From: Rhodopirellula sp.
Lineage (GTDB): Bacteria; Planctomycetota; Planctomycetia; Pirellulales; Pirellulaceae
DNA: 32,285 bases
Reading direction: 5' to 3'
Assembly: GCA_002698965.1 (NCBI GenBank)
Contig: PAAT01000079.1
Span: 1 to 32,285, forward strand
The position numbers were made by a program, and so were the translations under genes. The notes below the pieces were generated by a model, which was given only the letters and a program-made list of their open reading frames with translations, was not told the DNA's origin and made no database searches. Positions 18,301 to 24,957 of this stretch are shown piece after piece. The first letter of the stretch is position 1. The number at the start of each line of letters is the position of its first letter.

Positions 18301-18472
18301 CGAGACAGTTTTGCCGAAAGATTGGCAGGATTTCTTTTTCAAAATCCACCTTGTCTTCTCGTTTAATCTCTTCAATTGTAATGACACCATCTTCAGCATT
18401 TACCGAGATTGCACTAAACACGCAAATATTCAGAAACATTCCAAACGCAAACACATTTTTCGCAAGTTTCAT
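15362..18472 (-). CDS. Exported WD40 protein with N-terminal cytochrome-c-like site and long central coiled coil
   Basis: About 1036 residues. A signal peptide (KNVFAFGMFLNICVFSAISVNA) leads to a planctomycete-type cytochrome c segment: C-L-A-C-H near residue 56, then ESFMPPDDND and LGLIKLWIDQGAEGE. Then come WD-like repeats (VAFSPDGNRVAAGGYRTVKLW, VSFSSDGAKVATGSVDKTAKVF and others). A break of about 240 residues follows (nucleotides about 16313-17035), almost entirely Ala/Lys/Asp/Glu/Gln and probably coiled coil. A second run of WD40 repeats follows (VDFSRDGQYIASCGSDRFIKVF, VAWSADGRELASSGADMVVKIWD). Two propellers joined by a coil are likely. The function is unknown. The ATG 18472 is preferred over TTG 18487. 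It lies 41 bp downstream of the PPC-domain gene, probably in one operon. Confidence 0.87.
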   Translation of the reverse strand: MKLAKNVFAFGMFLNICVFSAISVNAEDGVITIEEIKREDKVDFEKEILPIFRQNCLACHNSTDAESDLVMETPAALLTGGFEGPAVVPGNGKESLLVQLASRARESFMPPDDNDVGAKQLSPKQLGLIKLWIDQGAEGEVTGSGGPVAWQPLPAGVNPIYAVDISQNGFYAAAGRANQVFLYHVPSRTEIGRLSDPAILESGIYKNPGVAFLDIVQSVAFSPDGNRVAAGGYRTVKLWERNSNYKAGDLPATADVPVSAATSIDGKYLAIGLTNGSAQVFEVATQKLLTTVGGHAGPVNGVSFSSDGAKVATGSVDKTAKVFNVSDGAELRVITTSAAVNDVTFAVENTLIVTANEDNKLRSWPLVAPEVPEGETEPAVKELAGHGGPVTSVQSYGARGELLVSGSKDNTARLFNVETGAAVRSFAHGAAVTGVSVNADGTKIVSVSDNKTGKLWTAADGKMIAEFKGDYQAVENVAALQRGSTLANRVRDNAKKDLDDANARKKSEDDNLTKVKEALTKAEEDLKAKTEAAVKPNADLKTADEALVAAKAAQEKSVADQVTAQKAVEDAAAALKTTQELLKAAQAELAAAGDDQAKKDAAQAKVDGAQQAVTDATAAQKTATDGKKAADTAVNTSNAEHKKAEDAQKAAATAAQKANDEKTASERAQAAAKRSVERAETSVQKAADAIVGFEATHKGEEAVAVSAKEIADKAAAEVAATEQPYTSVAFTADGNIAVGSVDQRVWLFSGENGAPIDGLAATGAPVKAVAVAGNQIISVSENKAVGLWHASTTWNLIQTIGRPDSGDVFVDRVTALDFSADGQLLAAAGGEPSRSGEIKIFNVEDGSLVMELDEPHSDTVFAVDFSRDGQYIASCGSDRFIKVFQVNDGSFVRSFEGHTHHVLGVAWSADGRELASSGADMVVKIWDFRTGDQKRTISGFSKEVTSISYVGDSINVVGSCGDKNVHIKRADNGGNVRALSGSTDFVYSVAASADGKIVIAGGQDSTVRFWQADNGQSVATFEAPQPAGAVAEGDGE

Positions 18473-18513
18473 AAAACTAGCTTTCAATTAAAAAGGGCCT
18501 AATCAATCAACCG

Positions 18514-21258
18514 TTACTGAGCGGCAGCTGCAGCAGCGACGTTTAATTTAAGAGTTGTTTGTCCGGTAACCGGAACGTTATTAAACTTCCCAGCACCATT
18601 GAGTTCGACCGAATGCTCGCCAACAGTTGCATTGGCCGCCGCATTAACCTCCAACACGCCTTCGGTTGCATCTTTTGCAATTTGTAATTTTGCAGCAGTC
18701 ACACCCGCTACTCCTCCCGGCAATTTAATCGTGAGATCAACCGGGTCAACAAAACCGTATTGGCGTTGAATCGCAACTTTCACTTGTACTTTTTCACCCG
18801 CCTTGACGGCGCCAGAGGCTTCCACCACCGTGAAAGGGGAGCTGACAACATTAAGTGTAATAGGGGTGGAAACGACTGCCACATTGACGTCTTTCGCTGC
18901 TTGAGCCTTCTGGGAATCAGCCAAGGCCTTATCCGCAGCTGTTTTCGCATCGTCAGTTCGCTTCTTTTTATCCTGAGCAGCTTTTAGTGCTTCTTCAGCA
19001 GCCGCTTTACCATCTTCAGCTGCTTCGTCGCGAGCTTTCGTCTTTGCTTCAACCTCCGCATTGGCAGCTTCCTGAAGACTCGCGATGTGGTCAACCTTTG
19101 CCTGAGCCCGCACGACGACCGCTGGATTAGGGGCTCGCTTGACCTTACCGTCGGCTTTGAGATAGAACGTGTAAAGCCCCGGCTTTGCATTTGCGTTTGT
19201 GAGGCGTACAGCAAGTGTTTGCTCATTTTCTGCCGCTTTAATCGTAACGTCGGCCGGCTTAACTTCACCGGGAACGTTCGTCGCTATAAATTTGAGGTCG
19301 CCGGCTATTCCTTCTCCGCGTGCTATCTTAATGGGAACATCCAAGGAACCTCCTCGGGAGGTCTCCAGAACAGCCCCATCACCAACCGAGACAAAGGCCG
19401 GATCATCGTCAACATCGATGACGGAAAGCCAAAACTCGTTGACCGAACGATAATAAGCAGGAATCTGTGTCTTATTTGCTGTGCCCCAACTGACTGCTCC
19501 ATAATTCACGGGAACATTAACCGCCTGCCCATCAACATCGATGCTGCCGACAAGCTTGATTTCCCCTTGCCAGGATTTCACATCGGATGAAGCTACAAAG
19601 ATCAGATTGCCTATCGTCTGGTTAGCGCCGATCACGACTTCACTACAGGTCACACCGGCCGGAAGGCCTTCCGCCTTTACGCGAATGTCACCCGCGTACC
19701 CTTCTAAACGTTCAACCCGGACATTAACGAGCAAGGTACCTGATTTACGAATAGCGGGTGCGAACATTTTAATTTCATTTGCATTGGCTGTTTTCAATTG
19801 TCGCAGCTCCGCTGTAAGCCGAACCCGTGGATTCTCCGGTCGTATACGAAGCTCATATTGCATGCGAGGATCATTCCGGTTAACCCCAAAATTATCTAAC
19901 ACGCGAATACGATAAGTCCCTTCGGCAGGGCTCGTGAACTTATAAGATGGATCATCCGTAGAATCGTCATAATCTTGGCCAATGCGTCCATTACGATCGC
20001 CCGGATCGTCTACGCTGGCGACGACGGTGACTGTTTCTTCTCCTGCGTCATTCTTTACAACACGATGCAGGAGAATCGACGGATCGGTTGGCAATCCTAA
20101 CTGGTGACTAACAAGATCTATCCAAAAGACCGCGCCCTGAGGCGCATTAAATTCATACCAATCCACATCGCGGGCCGGGTAGAACTGCCCGGAGACGTTC
20201 ACCGGAACGGGAATCTTTGTCGCCTGCGAAGCCTCGTCGTTATCGCCGGATTCCACCACTGCTGGAAGATCCGAGACATTCATAACCACGGCCACACCCG
20301 CCGCGGTTGTGGCGGCTCGGGGAATCCGCGATGTAACCATCTTCTGAACCCCCAGCCCACTAACACCCAGGTCAGCAGGAATTTGAACGTTGGTCTGAAG
20401 CGATTGCAACTGTGCACCGTTGAGAGTTACACCCTCCAAAGGCTTACCACCGGGCAGGTTTCGGCCGACAATTGTGTAACTACCATTACTACCAGCAGCA
20501 CCCGAAGACGGCACGACATAATCGACAACCGGACCATCGGTGACATGCAGGCGATAAGTGTGGTCTCCACCACCGGCATATACAAAATCATAGACTCCGA
20601 TCAAATAGTCCGCCTCAGCCTCCGCAGTAATATCCAATAACGGGTCATAGCCATTATGATCATGACTCACCGCGATTTGAGTTCCGCCCGCGTCAAATAG
20701 GACCAGCGAAACATTCGCTCGTGAATCCAGCCGACTGGCCCAGCAATCCACGATCACTCGCTGACCCGCGGTCAGATGGACTTTGTAGTAATCTATATTA
20801 CTCGCTTCAGTCGTTCCGGTGATCACATTGCCAATCGCTACTTCCTGAGCTGTATCCCTAGAACGATTTGCTGCATTATCCTTTACTTCTTCCCCTAAAC
20901 TGATTTGAAAAGGGCGGGGATTCGAAACCCCAAAGCGACCTACAATCCGGGCTTCATAGGTACCAGCGAGGACATCACCCGCAACCTTAACTAGAAAAGT
21001 GTTATTTACCGGTGTTGGCCCCGGATCAAACTCACCGGCCGGAGTCATTTTCTGTTCGGCAGTAATTCCTGGGTGGTTGAAAACCATACGAGTCAGATCA
21101 TCATTAAACGCACCTCCCACAGTAACTTCCAATTCGGTGCCCTGCTTCGCTCCATTAGGAACAACACGGTGCAATTCATTGATTGCCAACTGACCGTAGA
21201 CGCTTGTAGTATTCAGAATGCCCGAAACTACGAGTAGTAAAAGTACGAGACGTTTCAT
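18514..21258 (-). CDS. Exported PPC (pre-peptidase C-terminal) domain protein with coiled-coil segment
   Basis: About 914 residues. The signal peptide is MKRLVLLLLVVSGILNTTSVYGQ. An N-terminal beta domain (VVPNGAKQGTELEVTVGG) is followed by two PPC-like domains (about 130-240 and 340-475). The first contains IDYYKVHLTAGQRVIVDCWA and ADYLIGVYDFVYAGGGDHTYRLHV, and the second VDWYEFNAPQGAVFWIDL and EGTYRIRVLDNFG. Ig-like/beta segments follow, then an Ala/Lys/Asp/Glu-rich coiled-coil stretch of about 75 residues (nucleotides about 18885-19110) and a last beta domain. No protease domain is present. Such proteins recur beside WD40 cytochrome and DUF1549/DUF1553 genes in planctomycetes; their role is not known. 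The start at 21258 gives the cleanest signal peptide; an in-frame TTG lies two codons upstream. Confidence 0.83.
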   Translation of the reverse strand: MKRLVLLLLVVSGILNTTSVYGQLAINELHRVVPNGAKQGTELEVTVGGAFNDDLTRMVFNHPGITAEQKMTPAGEFDPGPTPVNNTFLVKVAGDVLAGTYEARIVGRFGVSNPRPFQISLGEEVKDNAANRSRDTAQEVAIGNVITGTTEASNIDYYKVHLTAGQRVIVDCWASRLDSRANVSLVLFDAGGTQIAVSHDHNGYDPLLDITAEAEADYLIGVYDFVYAGGGDHTYRLHVTDGPVVDYVVPSSGAAGSNGSYTIVGRNLPGGKPLEGVTLNGAQLQSLQTNVQIPADLGVSGLGVQKMVTSRIPRAATTAAGVAVVMNVSDLPAVVESGDNDEASQATKIPVPVNVSGQFYPARDVDWYEFNAPQGAVFWIDLVSHQLGLPTDPSILLHRVVKNDAGEETVTVVASVDDPGDRNGRIGQDYDDSTDDPSYKFTSPAEGTYRIRVLDNFGVNRNDPRMQYELRIRPENPRVRLTAELRQLKTANANEIKMFAPAIRKSGTLLVNVRVERLEGYAGDIRVKAEGLPAGVTCSEVVIGANQTIGNLIFVASSDVKSWQGEIKLVGSIDVDGQAVNVPVNYGAVSWGTANKTQIPAYYRSVNEFWLSVIDVDDDPAFVSVGDGAVLETSRGGSLDVPIKIARGEGIAGDLKFIATNVPGEVKPADVTIKAAENEQTLAVRLTNANAKPGLYTFYLKADGKVKRAPNPAVVVRAQAKVDHIASLQEAANAEVEAKTKARDEAAEDGKAAAEEALKAAQDKKKRTDDAKTAADKALADSQKAQAAKDVNVAVVSTPITLNVVSSPFTVVEASGAVKAGEKVQVKVAIQRQYGFVDPVDLTIKLPGGVAGVTAAKLQIAKDATEGVLEVNAAANATVGEHSVELNGAGKFNNVPVTGQTTLKLNVAAAAAAQ

Positions 21259-21477
21259 GTTCAAACCTGTATCGATTGGACGGTAATCAACTTCTTGTGT
21301 ACAAACGCAACCTTACGTCTGCCACGAATTCATAGGCGGGGGCTCTTATAGTTGGGCGATCCATGCCTGTTGAGCGTAACGAATTACAGCACCTTTAGTT
21401 TACCCAATCTCAAGAGTCCCTTCAAACCTCCTAATGCCACTTCTCGTCTACCAACCGCATTTCGGGAAATACATGGC

Positions 21478-21873
21478 CTAATAGCTCTCAGGAAATACCT
21501 CACCTAAGTCCGTAAATCCGTCAGAATCAGCTCTTTCTGAACCAAGATAGGTATTTCCTGCAGGCTCACTTCGTTTCACCGAACACCCCAGAAGTGGCAC
21601 CAAAGCGATGCCCACAAAAGCAAACAATACCGCATCATGCGCGAACCAATAAACGGTCCCCAAGAAACTGTCATAGAAACTTTCGGGAGCTAGGTTAAAT
21701 CGCTGATAGATCCAGGAGTGCCAGAACACTAAATAAACCGCGAGTGGAAGTAACAGTGAGGCTCGAGGGCAACCATTCTTCTTTAGCACTTTGAATACAA
21801 ACAAAACAAAACCGCCAAACGCCAAACATAACAGGAAGTAGAGCATGTCAATTGTTGAAGTGAGTTCGTCCAT
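21478..21873 (-). CDS. Small membrane protein of unknown function
   Basis: 131 residues. Three hydrophobic segments are visible: MLYFLLCLAFGGFVLFVFKVL, SLLLPLAVYLVFWHSWIY and VLFAFVGIALVPLLG. An acidic, probably exposed C-terminal tail of about 30 residues follows. I do not recognise a family. The ATG at 21873 is preceded by AGAAAG and AAGG. Coding is supported by the hydrophobic pattern and by the absence of a better reading on the other strand, not by homology. It sits between the PPC gene and another small membrane gene, in a stretch of four unassigned membrane proteins. Confidence 0.6.
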   Translation of the reverse strand: MDELTSTIDMLYFLLCLAFGGFVLFVFKVLKKNGCPRASLLLPLAVYLVFWHSWIYQRFNLAPESFYDSFLGTVYWFAHDAVLFAFVGIALVPLLGCSVKRSEPAGNTYLGSERADSDGFTDLGEVFPESY

Positions 21874-22015
21874 CCTTACATCTTTCTAATAAATACCGAC
21901 TCAGTGCTAGCCCCAACAATAGCGTGAGCGTTTAAATCGCAGAACTGATACCGAGGCCCGAACAAACTCGTTCACGGCATTGCGTCTGGTTAACCTTGAT
22001 AACTTTTCAAGCGAC

Positions 22016-22279
22016 CTAATTGCGTCCCTTTAATTTGAACAACAAATAAAAAATCCCTGGTATCACGAATACAAACACTTTCCCACTTACTCCGCCGTCT
22101 GGAGAAACCATAAAGGCAAAGGCAATCATCGCAATAATCGAAATAGTGATATGAAGTTTTATGTAGCGTAATGTTTTTTCACGGTATTTACGTTTTACGT
22201 CAAACACCAGTTCTTGCCCGAGACCAAGCACCAAACAAATCGGAGCCAAAATTCTCATTGTGATAATCAATAATTCCAT
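22016..22279 (-). CDS. Small two- to three-helix membrane protein of unknown function
   Basis: 87 residues. Hydrophobic segments are LLIITMRILAPICLVLGLG, ITISIIAMIAFAFMV and VFVFVIPGIFYLLF. A basic loop (VKRKYREKTLRYIK) lies between the first two and probably faces the cytoplasm. No family recognised. The start ATG lacks a clear Shine-Dalgarno. It is divergent from the plus-strand membrane gene at 22407 and lies upstream of the minus-strand gene at 21873 with a gap of about 140 bp. Confidence 0.5.
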   Translation of the reverse strand: MELLIITMRILAPICLVLGLGQELVFDVKRKYREKTLRYIKLHITISIIAMIAFAFMVSPDGGVSGKVFVFVIPGIFYLLFKLKGRN

Positions 22280-22406
22280 GCTGGCAACTGTGTTTTAGGA
22301 AATTTACCTGAAGCTCAATCCCGGTTTCTTTGAGCTCGCTATCACATTTGCATGTGCATCAACGAGCTAATTAACCTAAATTCAATTCTAAAGGATTAAG
22401 ACTCAA

Positions 22407-22994
22407 ATGGATAAGCATTCTACAAATTTGACCGTGCCATGGTTTAAAATCATGCATGCCGGCTTTAACGCCGGCTTCCGATGGACCATTTCCAGCGTCG
22501 TCCTAGGACTCCTTGCATTTCTTATGGGCAATGGCGTCGAAGCTTCGATCCACGTCATTCTATGGAGTCCGATTGCTATGTTCGCAATGGGATTAATGTT
22601 TGCCTCGCTAGGCCTGTTTTATATCTGCACCTGCCGATTTAAATGGGCTCGATTCATGGTCTGTCTATTTTGGTTTCTAGTGGCTTTCGCCAACCTCGGC
22701 ATCTTCGTATTCCTACCTCATGTTTGTCTTTTCGTCTGTTTGAGATTTACCGTCTATCAAGCGGGTGCATGGGACTTTTCGGGTGCCAACTTTTTTTGGG
22801 TCAGCATCTTGAGCATCGCGACTCTGTGGTGGTCATGGAAATTAGTTCAGGCCCAATGGATTCGAAGCATCTGGGCCAAATGCCTCGCTTACGTAAACGA
22901 CACCGAAGGAGCAAGGAAGAAACTTGCCAAAGCGATTCCAGACCTGTCTAAGAAACAACCATTACTACCTAAATTCTTTTCTAAGAAGAAATAA
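22407..22994 (+). CDS. Multi-pass membrane protein of unknown function
   Basis: 195 residues with about four hydrophobic helices: TISSVVLGLLAFLMG, HVILWSPIAMFAMGLMFASL, FMVCLFWFLVAFANLGIFVF and FWVSILSIATLWWSW. The aromatic content is high. A lysine-rich C-terminal tail follows (ARKKLAKAIPDLSKKQPLLP, then KFFSKKK) and should lie in the cytoplasm. AAAGGA occurs 11 bases before the ATG. I recognise no family. The neighbouring gene downstream on the same strand is also a membrane protein (gap about 58 bp), so they may be co-transcribed. Confidence 0.65.
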   Translation: MDKHSTNLTVPWFKIMHAGFNAGFRWTISSVVLGLLAFLMGNGVEASIHVILWSPIAMFAMGLMFASLGLFYICTCRFKWARFMVCLFWFLVAFANLGIFVFLPHVCLFVCLRFTVYQAGAWDFSGANFFWVSILSIATLWWSWKLVQAQWIRSIWAKCLAYVNDTEGARKKLAKAIPDLSKKQPLLPKFFSKKK

Positions 22995-23052
22995 ACCGCG
23001 GGTAAATACCGATAACTCTATAGGCGACCTACTGTCATCTGATTTCAGAGTA

Positions 23053-23718
23053 ATGTATATGTTGATTCTGGGTAATTTTCTGCAGGGACTGGAAGATCTC
23101 TTTAATGGGATTGCCAGTCTATTGATGCTCGTATTCTTCTTAGCAATATTAGTGGCAATCGTCTTTGGAGGACTGATCAGTACGCTTGTCGGGTCCGTTA
23201 TAGGCTCGGCTCTCAACCGCACCCTTGCAGAGCAGGAATTCGTCGAACAGAACGAAGCCCACAACACTCCGCAATCTGTTTATCAACAGGAAGATCAGCC
23301 GCATCAGTTAAAACGCACACCTCTAAGAGGTATTGGCTTTCAAATATTATTCACTCTTTTTGGTGCCGGTACGCTTTACATTATCTTCTTAGTCTTTGCC
23401 GACCGCCGTTTCGAGGAAACCGAGGCCTGGGCCTGTCTCTTAACATCGTTAGTTAGTGCTTCGGTAATCTACAACCTGCGTCAGGCCAAACGATTCCAGA
23501 GTCTTCCTGTAGAATTGGCTAGAGAGGGCCGTGTCAGACTCTACCTCACTTGGTTTTACCTGACCTTATTCACGAACGTCGTCATCGCTGGAATCTTCAG
23601 TATCGGGGCGTTGGCTATTACCACGGTGGTATCAATTTGCGTCTTCCTCTATTCGCGCCCCAGGCTGGCCGAGAGTGATGATCTCTCCACCGACGCAAAC
23701 CAAGCCGACCCTACTTGA
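23053..23718 (+). CDS. Membrane protein of unknown function
   Basis: About 221 residues. An N-terminal hydrophobic hairpin (IASLLMLVFFLAILVAIVFG followed by GLISTLVGSVIGSALNRTL) has a glycine-rich second helix. A hydrophilic stretch rich in Gln, Glu and His follows. Then come three more hydrophobic segments (ILFTLFGAGTLYIIFLVFA, WACLLTSLVSASVIYNL, TNVVIAGIFSIGALAITTVV) and an acidic tail. No family recognised. The frame is open further upstream, into the preceding gene. I take the ATG at 23053, with 23059 an equal alternative, since neither has a strong ribosome-binding site. It ends 47 bp from the convergent DHDPS-family gene, with no clear terminator between. Confidence 0.62.
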   Translation: MYMLILGNFLQGLEDLFNGIASLLMLVFFLAILVAIVFGGLISTLVGSVIGSALNRTLAEQEFVEQNEAHNTPQSVYQQEDQPHQLKRTPLRGIGFQILFTLFGAGTLYIIFLVFADRRFEETEAWACLLTSLVSASVIYNLRQAKRFQSLPVELAREGRVRLYLTWFYLTLFTNVVIAGIFSIGALAITTVVSICVFLYSRPRLAESDDLSTDANQADPT

Positions 23719-23765
23719 TTCACCTACCTCAGGCTCTAACTCAGAACGACGCGGTTACCCAAGGA

Positions 23766-24656
23766 TTAAATTAAACGGGCAGATTCCAGTTCAACTCGTA
23801 GCCGTCGAATGTCATCATGCGGCATTGGCTGACTAGGCTGACGAGGCCGCATCCCCTCGAACCCCATCAAGTCCAGGCACGTCTTAATTCCCGTTGCCAG
23901 GTAGGGGAGCATGATCTCATCGATGCGTCTAATGTGTTCCTGTATCGATTCCGCCTCTGCATATTTGCCGGAGATCCCCTGTTCAAGTAATTGTTTTAAA
24001 GCGTCTGGCCAAATATTCGAAAAGGCGGTGGTCGTACCGTTGCAACCAATCAGTGTCCCCGAAAGGATCATACTGCCATTACAAATCCAAAAGCGTTTGT
24101 CCCGGGGTACAAATCGACGCACACGAGCTTCAAATCGCATGTCGTGATCAGTCACATATCCGAAGACACCGTCCATCGATGCAATTTCGCCGAGCAATTC
24201 CGGCGGCCCCGCCGGTTTAGCGGCTACACCAAAACTCGCCGGATTACTTTGATGCATCAGCAAAACTGGAACCGGACAGCGGGGGATCACTTGCTGGAAA
24301 AACGGCACCACCTCTGATTCAATTCTTGGAAATCGCAAGCGTACCATTTCAGCACCGGCATCGGCATAACGTTCTGCCTGACGCAATGCTTCCACCACCG
24401 ATGGCGCATCGATTCCACCAGCTGTAATTCGCCCCCCTTCCAATGCATCAGTGACACAACGCAGCAAATCAACACGTTCCGGTTCGCTGATCATAAACTC
24501 TTCACCCGATTGAGAGCCGATAATGAATACCTGATTGGCTGTCTTACACCAACGCTCAGTATTTCGTTGAGCGGCATCGAAATCTATTTGATCGGTCTTG
24601 TCGAAGGGCGTGACCATAGGGACAGCCACAATCGGGTCATCATTGGGAAGCGTCAT
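23766..24656 (-). CDS. Dihydrodipicolinate synthase (DapA) superfamily protein lacking the Schiff-base lysine
   Basis: 296 residues, the usual length of a DHDPS/N-acetylneuraminate lyase TIM barrel. Family features: VAVPMVTPFDKTDQIDFDA, GSQSGEEFMISEPERVDLL (matching GttGE...Ls..Er), RITAGGIDAPSVVEALRQAERYADAGAE, and FSNIWPDAL late in the barrel. The two class-defining residues are absent. The Tyr of the LLYN-type strand is Met134 (VLLMHQSNPAS), and the Schiff-base Lys of GIK[ED] is Val168 (GVFGYVTDHD, no Lys nearby). Aldolase chemistry through an imine is therefore unlikely, and the function cannot be assigned. It lies downstream of the DUF1549/DUF1553 gene with a terminator between, so it is probably transcribed separately. 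Confidence 0.85.
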   Translation of the reverse strand: MTLPNDDPIVAVPMVTPFDKTDQIDFDAAQRNTERWCKTANQVFIIGSQSGEEFMISEPERVDLLRCVTDALEGGRITAGGIDAPSVVEALRQAERYADAGAEMVRLRFPRIESEVVPFFQQVIPRCPVPVLLMHQSNPASFGVAAKPAGPPELLGEIASMDGVFGYVTDHDMRFEARVRRFVPRDKRFWICNGSMILSGTLIGCNGTTTAFSNIWPDALKQLLEQGISGKYAEAESIQEHIRRIDEIMLPYLATGIKTCLDLMGFEGMRPRQPSQPMPHDDIRRLRVELESARLI

Positions 24657-24957
24657 AAGTCAGCGCATCTATCTTGTTAGAGTTTCAGAAGGGCGTAGGC
24701 TAAAGTCTCAGTTTCACAACCCGCCGTTATCCAATCACTCCGAACAGTGTAAACAATATCCGTCCGTTGCTAAATCACACTCTAAAATTTACAAATCATT
24801 TGAAATCCCGAGGCGGGTAATCCCGCTCACTTTTGATTGTCTTTGCAAACGTTTGTTGAACCACCAAAAAAGCGTTTCACCCTGCAAAACAAGGGAAACG
24901 CTTTTATTAAAGGTTCAAACGCCGATTAACGATGGAAAATGTTGTGAAGCTGTTTAA
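24657..24957. other. Noncoding gap between the DHDPS-family and DUF1549/DUF1553 genes
   Basis: A 301-base region with no credible gene on either strand. It holds the factor-independent terminator of the DUF1549/DUF1553 gene (24866-24905). The rest should contain the promoter of the DHDPS-family gene, but no convincing -35/-10 pair was seen. Confidence 0.6.
24866..24905 (-). terminator. Rho-independent terminator of the DUF1549/DUF1553 gene
   Basis: An 11-bp perfect stem, with arms 24868-24878 and 24895-24905 (AAAAGCGTTTC pairing with GAAACGCTTTT), encloses a 16-base loop that can close further by CCT/AGG pairing. On the minus strand it ends in a run of six T (24871-24866), about 50 bases after the stop codon at 24958. 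The A/T flanks make it readable from the other strand as well, but no plus-strand gene ends here. Confidence 0.8.

Noticed and set aside
19087..20640. Two plus-strand open frames of 167 and 178 codons inside the PPC gene
   Set aside because: They are antisense to a well-supported exported protein, have no family motifs, no ribosome-binding site, and an amino-acid make-up typical of reverse-strand shadow frames.
24598..24957. Plus-strand frame of 119 codons crossing the start of the DHDPS-family gene
   Set aside because: It overlaps that gene's 5' end and reads through the DUF1549 terminator hairpin. The product has no domain-like pattern and no ribosome-binding site.
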